Positions 6,777 through 10,191 of a stretch of DNA of 10,191 nucleotides are shown here, in pieces. The position numbers were made by a program, and so were the translations under genes. The stretch lies in assembly GCA_963169055.1 (NCBI GenBank), contig CAUJFU010000135.1:1-10191 (forward strand). Reading direction: 5' to 3'. This DNA comes from Myxococcota bacterium. Its GTDB lineage: Bacteria > Myxococcota_C > UBA6777. The first letter of the stretch is position 1; each line of letters opens with the position of its first letter. The notes beneath the pieces were generated by a model. The model ran no database searches and was not told the DNA's origin. It saw nothing but the letters and a program-made list of their open reading frames with translations.

Positions 6777-7832
6777 ATGCTCGATACACAAAGCCCTTTT
6801 TTGTTTTTGACCTGCCAGCCCGGGGCAGAACCGCTCGTCAAGGCCGATATCCAAGCGCGCTATCCTGCACTGCGATTCGCCTTTTCACGCCCGGGATATC
6901 TCACCTACAAAAGCGAGACGACGTTGGGTTTGGATGTACCACGTCCAAGCGTTTTTGCCCGAAGATGGGGGATTTCTTTTGGATGGAAGCCCGACATCGC
7001 GCAAGCATGGGATCTTGGGCAAACCCACCTACAACGGCTCCCTGATATCGTCCACCTTTGGGCGCGAGAGTCCGAAGCCAACGACACCCTCCCTCCCGAT
7101 ATCCAAGCACGCGAAGCCTCACTGCTCGCCGAACTCGCCAAGTCGACCTCTACGCCCATCAACCGAGAGGCTCTGCAAGGTCAAGTGGTGTTGCATCTGA
7201 TCGAGATCGATCCCGGGCGCATCGCGATCGGAGCAAGTCTGCAATCCCCTCCGCATCGTTCCTCCGTTGCGGGCCGTCCGCCGTTTTTGGCCATCCCCGA
7301 AGATGCGCCAAGCCGCGTGTGGGGGAAAGTCTCGGAAGCTTTTTGGCGCACCAAGATCAAACCCAACGCACGAGATATCCTGCTCGATATCGGCTGCGCA
7401 CCGGGGGGTGGAACACGCGTTCTTTTGGAATTTGGCGCACAAGTCGTCGGTGTCGATGCCGCACAGATGCACCCTTCGATCCTCGCCAACAAACGCTTCC
7501 ACCTTCTGCCTCTCGTGATGGAGCATGTGGACACAAAGACCCTACCGACGGGGATATCAGGCGTAGTATATGACGTGAATCTCTCGCCCAAGTTGATGCT
7601 CGGCCATCTCTCCACGCTGTTGAGTGCCATCCCTTCGCTGCAATGGGGATTCTTTACCTTAAAGCTCAACCAGCCCTCGCTGCTTGGCGATCTCAAATGG
7701 ATGCTCAAAAAGATCCGTGCATCGGGCTTCTCGCATCTATTTGTTGAGCAGCTTGTTTACAATCGCCAAGAGCTGTTCTGTTTTGCCTCCAAACAAGCCC
7801 ACGCGCTCACTGAAGCGCCGTCGAGTGTCTAA
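6777..7832 (+). CDS. RlmM-like SAM-dependent 2'-O-ribose RNA methyltransferase
   Basis: A 351-residue protein resembling RlmM, which methylates the 2'-O of one cytidine in 23S rRNA (C2498 in E. coli). The C-terminal Rossmann domain shows the SAM-binding motif ILLDIGCAPGGGTRVLLE (201-218) and VGVDAAQMHPS (224-234). Just before it, PEDAPSRVWGKVSEAFW (174-190) aligns well with the P-x-DAPSRSTLKLEEAF element of RlmM as I remember it. A K-D-K-E tetrad can be proposed: K184, D266 (VVYDVN), K296 (FTLKLN) and E332 (YNRQELF). The N-terminal 130 residues probably form the RNA-binding part; FLFLTCQPGAEPLVKADI resembles the RlmM opening. ATG 6777 is used; GTG 6771 is in frame and 10 nt after AAGGAA, so it may be the true start. 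The frame upstream to 6624 runs antisense to the thioesterase. The ABC gene follows after 2 nt. Confidence 0.82.
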   Translation: MLDTQSPFLFLTCQPGAEPLVKADIQARYPALRFAFSRPGYLTYKSETTLGLDVPRPSVFARRWGISFGWKPDIAQAWDLGQTHLQRLPDIVHLWARESEANDTLPPDIQAREASLLAELAKSTSTPINREALQGQVVLHLIEIDPGRIAIGASLQSPPHRSSVAGRPPFLAIPEDAPSRVWGKVSEAFWRTKIKPNARDILLDIGCAPGGGTRVLLEFGAQVVGVDAAQMHPSILANKRFHLLPLVMEHVDTKTLPTGISGVVYDVNLSPKLMLGHLSTLLSAIPSLQWGFFTLKLNQPSLLGDLKWMLKKIRASGFSHLFVEQLVYNRQELFCFASKQAHALTEAPSSV

Positions 7833-7834
7833 CG

Positions 7835-9739
7835 ATGGGGCTTTTCTCGGATCGTGGAAGTCGCAGTGGAAAGTCTTGGGGTGAACCACCGATGTCTGAA
7901 TCTTCGGCACAAGAGCGCCCGATCAGGGCATTTGTCAAAGAAAAGCTCAAACGGTTTTTAGAAACCTTTCATTATGGGCCGCGCACAGTCGCGCAGATCT
8001 GGCGAGAACAACCGCGCCTGACCTTGGTGTTTGCGCTGTGTACTTTGATCGCAGGGCTGTTGCCGGGGGCGGTGGCGTACGTCGGAAAACTGATCGTTGA
8101 CGCTGTGGTGATGGCTTCGCGTTCTCCCGATCATACGGGGCGTTGGCAAGCCGTGTATTACTTGGGTATCGAAGTGGCCCTTGTGACGGCTCTTTTGGGC
8201 GCGCAACGTGCAATCAACATCTTGCAATCGTTGTTACGGGCCTTGATCGGCCACAAGATCAATCACCTGATTCTTGAAAAGGCGATCCATCTAGAACTCA
8301 AACACTTTGAAGATGCCGAGTTTTACGACAAGATGACCCGCGCAAGACGAGAAGCCTCCAGCCGCCCCATCGGTCTATTTCAGCGGGTATTCGGGTTGCT
8401 CCAACACGGGATCTCGCTATGTGTGTATGGCTGGTTGTTGTTTCAATTCTCGGGATGGGTCGTCCTCGTCTTGATCTGTGCGGCTCTACCCGCGTTTTTT
8501 GCGGAGACCTATTTTTCGCGTGAAGCCTTTCGCCTGAATCGCTGGCGTGTGCCTGAAACGCGGCAGCAAAGTTATCTGGAGATGGTGATCGCCCGCGAGG
8601 ACTACGTCAAAGAAGTCCAGTTATTCCAAAGCGGTGCGTTGTTGTTGGATCGCTATGATGCGATCTTTCACAAGATCTTCTCCGAAGATCGGTCGTTGAT
8701 CTTGCGTCGTGGGATGTGGGGATTTGTGTTGGGCGTGTTTAGCAGCGTGATCTTTTATGGGGCCTACGGTTGGATTGCTTGGGATGCTGCCAAAGGAAAG
8801 ATCTCTCTTGGCGAGATGACGATGTACCTGCTGGTCTTTAAACAAGGCCAGTCGGCGATCACCGCGAGTCTGGCCTCCATCGGGGCGATGTATGAAGATA
8901 ACTTGTATCTGTTCAATCTGTACGAATACCTTGACACGCCGATCCAGACGCAGAGCAACGGTGCAACCAAAGGGCCGATGATCGGGGATGGTGTGCGGTT
9001 TGAATCGGTTTCGTTTTGCTATCCGGGCGCAAAGCAAGCGGCGTTGTCGGAAGTCTCTTTCCACCTCAAGCCGGGGCAAAAGCTCGCATTGGTCGGGGAA
9101 AACGGCTCAGGAAAGACCACGCTGATCAAGCTGCTGACGCGACTTTATACACCGACAAGCGGGCGGATCACCTTAGATGGCTTGGATATCCAAGAGTGGG
9201 ATCTGGATGCGCTGCGCCAACGTATCGGCGTTATCTTTCAAGACTTTGTGCGTTATCAGTTCAAAGTGGGCGAGAATATCGGCATCGGTGATGTGCATGC
9301 CTTTGAAGATCGCGAGCTGTGGCGGGTTTCCGCAGAAAAGGGGATGGCGCATCCGTTTATTGCGGAGATGGAAGCGGGCTACGATACGCAGTTGGGACGG
9401 TGGTTTCAAGACGGGCGCGAGCTATCGATTGGGCAGTGGCAAAAGATCGCCCTTGCGCGGGCGTTTATGCGCCGAGACGCAGATATCCTAGTGCTTGATG
9501 AACCGACTTCTGCGATGGATGCTGATGCAGAAGCGCGGATCTTTGATCACTTTCGAGAAGTCACCGAAGCCCAGATGGCGATCTTGATATCGCATCGCTT
9601 CTCCACCGTCCGAATGGCCGATCAGATCGTCGTTCTCGACAAAGGACAAGTCGTCGAACAAGGCACGCATGAACAGCTAATGGAGAAACAGGGGCGTTAT
9701 GCCCATCTGTTCTCGATCCAAGCAGCGGGATATCAATAA
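7835..9739 (+). CDS. Exporter-type ABC half-transporter (permease fused to ATPase)
   Basis: A 634-residue ABCB-like protein: six-helix membrane domain first (hydrophobic stretches about 62-83, 106-125, 188-206, 207-227, 294-317 and 328-346), ATPase domain from about 385. Motifs: Walker A GENGSGKT (421-428), Q-loop FQDF with Q469, ABC signature LSIGQ (530-534), Walker B ILVLDE (551-556), D-loop near SAMDA, H-loop H587 in ISHRFSTV. It should work as a homodimer in the inner membrane, pumping an unknown substrate outward; the family includes lipid, drug and peptide exporters. The signature has Ile for the usual first Gly (LSGGQ), followed by QWQKIALARA as in relatives. The start is open: ATG 7835 lies 2 nt after the methyltransferase stop (coupling), while ATG 7892, preceded by GGGGTG, would remove 19 non-conserved residues. 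The stop is 2 nt before the MITE-like repeat. Confidence 0.93.
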   Translation: MGLFSDRGSRSGKSWGEPPMSESSAQERPIRAFVKEKLKRFLETFHYGPRTVAQIWREQPRLTLVFALCTLIAGLLPGAVAYVGKLIVDAVVMASRSPDHTGRWQAVYYLGIEVALVTALLGAQRAINILQSLLRALIGHKINHLILEKAIHLELKHFEDAEFYDKMTRARREASSRPIGLFQRVFGLLQHGISLCVYGWLLFQFSGWVVLVLICAALPAFFAETYFSREAFRLNRWRVPETRQQSYLEMVIAREDYVKEVQLFQSGALLLDRYDAIFHKIFSEDRSLILRRGMWGFVLGVFSSVIFYGAYGWIAWDAAKGKISLGEMTMYLLVFKQGQSAITASLASIGAMYEDNLYLFNLYEYLDTPIQTQSNGATKGPMIGDGVRFESVSFCYPGAKQAALSEVSFHLKPGQKLALVGENGSGKTTLIKLLTRLYTPTSGRITLDGLDIQEWDLDALRQRIGVIFQDFVRYQFKVGENIGIGDVHAFEDRELWRVSAEKGMAHPFIAEMEAGYDTQLGRWFQDGRELSIGQWQKIALARAFMRRDADILVLDEPTSAMDADAEARIFDHFREVTEAQMAILISHRFSTVRMADQIVVLDKGQVVEQGTHEQLMEKQGRYAHLFSIQAAGYQ

Positions 9740-9741
9740 GC

Positions 9742-9871
9742 GTTATACGATATTCGTGAGAAGTGTACACAACGGGTCGATGCGATCCGTTGTAAACGCC
9801 CGTCGGTCGGGCAGCCACAGGGGGCTGCCCCTACATTTTTCGTGTACACGGTGGGCGAATTTCGTATCATC
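9742..9871 (-). repeat. MITE-like structured repeat, copy 2 (inverted relative to copy 1)
   Basis: A 130-bp element in reverse orientation to copy 1. Its ends form imperfect terminal inverted repeats of about 29-30 bp: GTTATACGATATTCG at the left, and on the other strand from the right end GATGATACGAAATTCG. Each is followed by the palindrome GTGTACAC at equal distance (9763-9770 and 9842-9849). The core carries the same 41-nt and 28-nt identical blocks as copy 1, with the hairpins GGGCAGCC/GGCTGCCC and ACAACGG/CCGTTGT. It has no coding capacity. It starts 2 nt after the ABC transporter stop and ends 4 nt before the IscB-like stop on the opposite strand, so the whole convergent gap is the element. 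The better-preserved ends suggest this is the younger copy. A bidirectional terminator role is possible but there are no long T-tracts. Confidence 0.85.
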
Positions 9872-9875
9872 GTTT

Positions 9876-10190
9876 TTAAGGCGCGGAGACCCCCTTATGG
9901 GCGAGGGGGGAGGAAGCGCCGTTCTTTCTTTGTGTTGTGAGGGTGGTGGTTCGGGCGGCCAGCCGAGTGGTGGCCTTCTTGATATTGACGGAAGTGGTGA
10001 GGGTTTGGCCGTCGATGGTTTCGAGTACGAAAAAGCCCGTACTGCGCTTGCCTTTGACCCATCCTGTGCCTTTTTCTGTCCTGACCAAGTCGTGTTTGCG
10101 TAGCCCAAACAGTTTTCCTGTGGGGATACGTGTTTGTGAATGCCTGCCCATCGTTTGTTGGTAATCTCCTGCCGAAACGTGCCGCTTCAA
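9876..10190 (-). CDS. iscB: C-terminal part of an IscB-like RNA-guided HNH endonuclease
   Basis: The frame is open to the right edge, so only the last 104 codons are seen and the gene begins beyond the window; the apparent TTG start at the edge is not a real start. The visible part reads RHVSAGDYQQTMGRHSQTR, then IPTGKLFGLRKHDLVRTEKG, VKGKRSTGFFVLETIDGQTL and SVNIKKATTRLAARTTTLT. This resembles, from memory, the tail of many IscB-type HNH nucleases (GDYQ...R.PTGK..GFRK.D.V..., then KGR.STGY..L..IDG, then a short SARK-like element). In IscB this region lies after the last RuvC segment and contacts the target or its adjacent motif. The catalytic RuvC and HNH residues are not visible. In IscB loci the guide (omega) RNA is encoded 5' of the gene, thus also outside the window. 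Other HNH/RuvC nucleases with a related tail cannot be excluded. Confidence 0.68.
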   Translation of the reverse strand: MKRHVSAGDYQQTMGRHSQTRIPTGKLFGLRKHDLVRTEKGTGWVKGKRSTGFFVLETIDGQTLTTSVNIKKATTRLAARTTTLTTQRKNGASSPLAHKGVSAP

Positions 10191-10191
10191 G

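Noticed and set aside
6173-7045. Plus-strand frame of 290 codons across the thioesterase and methyltransferase genes
   Set aside because: Antisense to the thioesterase with its clear hot-dog motif and out of frame with the methyltransferase.
9740-9875. Omega RNA of the IscB-like gene
   Set aside because: In IscB loci the guide RNA is encoded 5' of the gene; this region is 3' of it and is explained by the dispersed repeat.
9743-10108. Minus-strand frame of 121 codons at the right end
   Set aside because: It overlaps the IscB-like frame, runs into the MITE-like repeat, and is Pro/Ser-rich without family motifs.

Overview
The window looks like a piece of chromosome from a moderately GC-rich, didermic (Gram-negative type) bacterium. 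A lipoprotein with Gln at +2, dispersed structured repeats and large HEAT-like membrane proteins would fit an uncultured Myxococcota or 'deltaproteobacterial' lineage, but this placement is an impression and not a proof. No rRNA, tRNA or CRISPR array was seen.

Layout. (1) Positions 3-1440, plus strand: the 3' part of a formylglycine-generating-enzyme-like (FGE-sulfatase fold) protein overlaps by 11 nt the start of a Nudix hydrolase of the CoA-pyrophosphatase type. (2) Positions 1591-4728, plus strand: one very large gene for a protein with about seven N-terminal membrane helices and a long alpha-helical, HEAT-like C-terminal part. (3) Positions 4729-5113: a 385-nt gap between convergent genes, filled with palindromes, a 128-bp MITE-like repeat (copy 1) and a short direct repeat. 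(4) Positions 6682 down to 5114, minus strand: a hot-dog thioesterase directly abutting a lipoprotein of unknown function, a tight two-gene operon. (5) Positions 6777-9739, plus strand, divergent from the previous pair: an RlmM-like 2'-O-ribose methyltransferase followed after 2 nt by an exporter-type ABC half-transporter. (6) Positions 9742-9871: copy 2 of the MITE-like repeat, in inverted orientation, filling nearly all of another convergent gap. (7) Positions 9876-10190, minus strand: the C-terminal part of what looks like an IscB-family RNA-guided endonuclease, running off the right edge.

The core genes look like ordinary housekeeping or envelope functions (nucleotide clean-up, acyl-CoA hydrolysis, rRNA modification, export). 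The unusual content is the repeat pair. Both copies lie between the 3' ends of convergent genes, they are inverted relative to each other, and they bracket the block that holds the lipoprotein, thioesterase, methyltransferase and ABC transporter. One of them touches the stop codon of the IscB-like gene. Separately, the palindrome GATATC is strongly over-represented in the window.
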